Positions 63,452 to 64,000 of a stretch of DNA of 64,000 nt are shown piece by piece. The stretch is from the NCBI GenBank assembly GCA_900468805.1, contig UEIF01000008.1, positions 1 through 64,000 of the forward strand. Reading direction: 5' to 3'. This DNA is from Hyphomicrobiales bacterium. GTDB taxonomy: Bacteria; Pseudomonadota; Alphaproteobacteria; Rhizobiales; Rhizobiaceae. The first letter of the stretch is position 1. The number at the start of each line of letters is the position of its first letter. Made by a program: the position numbers and the translations under genes. The notes under the pieces were generated by a model. The model did no database searches. It saw only the letters and a list, made by a program, of their open reading frames with translations, and was not told where the DNA came from.

Positions 63452-64000
63452 ATGTTCGGCGGACTGGCGCGATTATTGGCGGCTTTTGGGAAAAGCAGCG
63501 TCGACGTCTACGAGTGGAACCAATCGGATGTGCGAAAGGATCGCCTGCCAAATGGACCGATCTGGACAAGCTTGGCAACGCCGCGCCAGAAGCTCAATTT
63601 TACAGGATGGCAACTCGCCCACGCCGTCGTAAAGGCCGACTACCTCATCGAGCGCGCGTTGTTGTTGCCAGGCCTGGGTTTGCTTTTGCAGCTTGACCAC
63701 ATCGTCGACTTCGCCTCCGCTTCCAACCTCAAGCTGGTTCCTGGCACTGTTGATACGCTCAACAACTTTACTCGGACAAGCTTGAGCGGCCGGATAGGCC
63801 AAGGGCTGTCTCTGCTCTTTGCCCAGAGCAAGGGGTAATGCTTTCGTCTGCCATCTGGCGTCCGACCCGATCGTCGTAAGTCATATCGCTACGCTTCCGA
63901 AGAAATCGAAGAAGGTAGCAGATTTCCTGTTCGAGGATTCGGGTAATCAGCGAATGATTTTGGAGTCCAAGGCGTCCTTCAAGCAGAGCACGGATGCACC
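63452..64000 (+). CDS. Unknown protein running off the window, with a frameshift in a G-run
   Basis: From ATG 63452 the protein reads MFGGLARLLAAFGKSSVDVY, PIWTSLATPRQKLNFTGWQL and HIVDFASASNLKLVPGTVDT, ending at 63838. In the GGGG at about 63832-63835 a one-base shift continues it as NAFVCHLASDPIVVSHIATL, VADFLFEDSGNQ and RMILESKASFKQSTDA to the window end. The D-(spacing)-E-S-K pattern (FED...LESKAS) recalls PD-(D/E)xK nucleases, but this is a weak resemblance. Function unknown; 3' end outside the window. Confidence 0.5.

Noticed and set aside
1..64000. CRISPR array or cas genes
   Set aside because: No regularly spaced repeats and no Cas motifs were seen on either strand.
1..64000. Replication origin or repABC genes
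   Set aside because: No RepA/RepB/RepC motifs or parS-like repeats were found, so the plasmid interpretation rests on content only.

Overview
The window looks like part of an accessory replicon (plasmid or chromid) of a rhizobial alphaproteobacterium (Rhizobium/Agrobacterium/Sinorhizobium group). The reasons are protein style and codon use, a Cin/PraR-like quorum-sensing locus, rhizobial-type ABC cassettes, a chemoreceptor with a C-terminal WxxF tail, and remnants of IS21, IS66 and IS3 elements and of a relaxase. Many genes are truncated or frameshifted, so intact modules sit among decaying ones. The taxonomic call is inference from gene content; no rRNA, tRNA, replication gene or CRISPR was found.

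Layout. 0-2.4 kb: SDR fragment, old yellow enzyme and its divergent HxlR regulator. 2.4-3.4 kb: decayed IS21. 3.6-7.7 kb: toxin-antitoxin block (fused antitoxin plus ParE/RelE toxin, VapBC, HipBA). 7.7-11.5 kb: desaturase fragment, tautomerase, cysteine hydrolase coupled to a GlxA-type AraC regulator, luciferase-like fragment. 11.5-18.8 kb: GntR/UTRA regulator divergent from a metallophosphoesterase plus a complete peptide-type ABC importer. 18.8-29.2 kb: a minus-strand operon reading pepM, aminotransferase, cytidylyltransferase, CDP-alcohol phosphatidyltransferase, second aminotransferase, amidase, DUF1611 P-loop protein and EamA transporter, with two related FCD regulators divergent from it. 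29.4-33 kb: fragments, an SRPBCC protein with a divergent LysR, and a broken HipBA. 34-40.2 kb: SorC regulator, DhaK-DhaL type kinase and sugar/polyol ABC importer. 40.8-46.4 kb: mostly pseudogenes plus an intact chemoreceptor. 46.8-49.2 kb: small conserved genes. 49.9-52.3 kb: LuxR, LuxI, CinS-like small protein and PraR-like XRE regulator. 52.8-56.2 kb: transposase remnant, a VapC broken by an amber codon with its Phd-type antitoxin, an IS3 element inserted at a relaxase 3' fragment, and a frameshifted LysR. 57.4-62.8 kb: an SH3b membrane protein divergent from a four-gene cell-envelope operon with a MotA/ZorA-like channel protein carrying a long coiled-coil tail, an OmpA/MotB-like partner, a VWA-like protein and a four-TM coiled-coil protein. 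63.4-64 kb: an unknown gene running off the edge.

Two modules stand out. The pepM operon has the enzymes to make phosphonopyruvate, transaminate it, activate a phosphonate with CTP and transfer it to an alcohol or lipid, but no visible phosphonopyruvate decarboxylase; this suggests a phosphonoalanine-type or phosphonolipid pathway. The 58.5-62.8 kb operon looks like an ion-driven envelope motor related in architecture to MotAB/ZorAB but with different partners. Several apparent frameshifts lie in or next to short homopolymers, so sequence errors should be separated from true decay.
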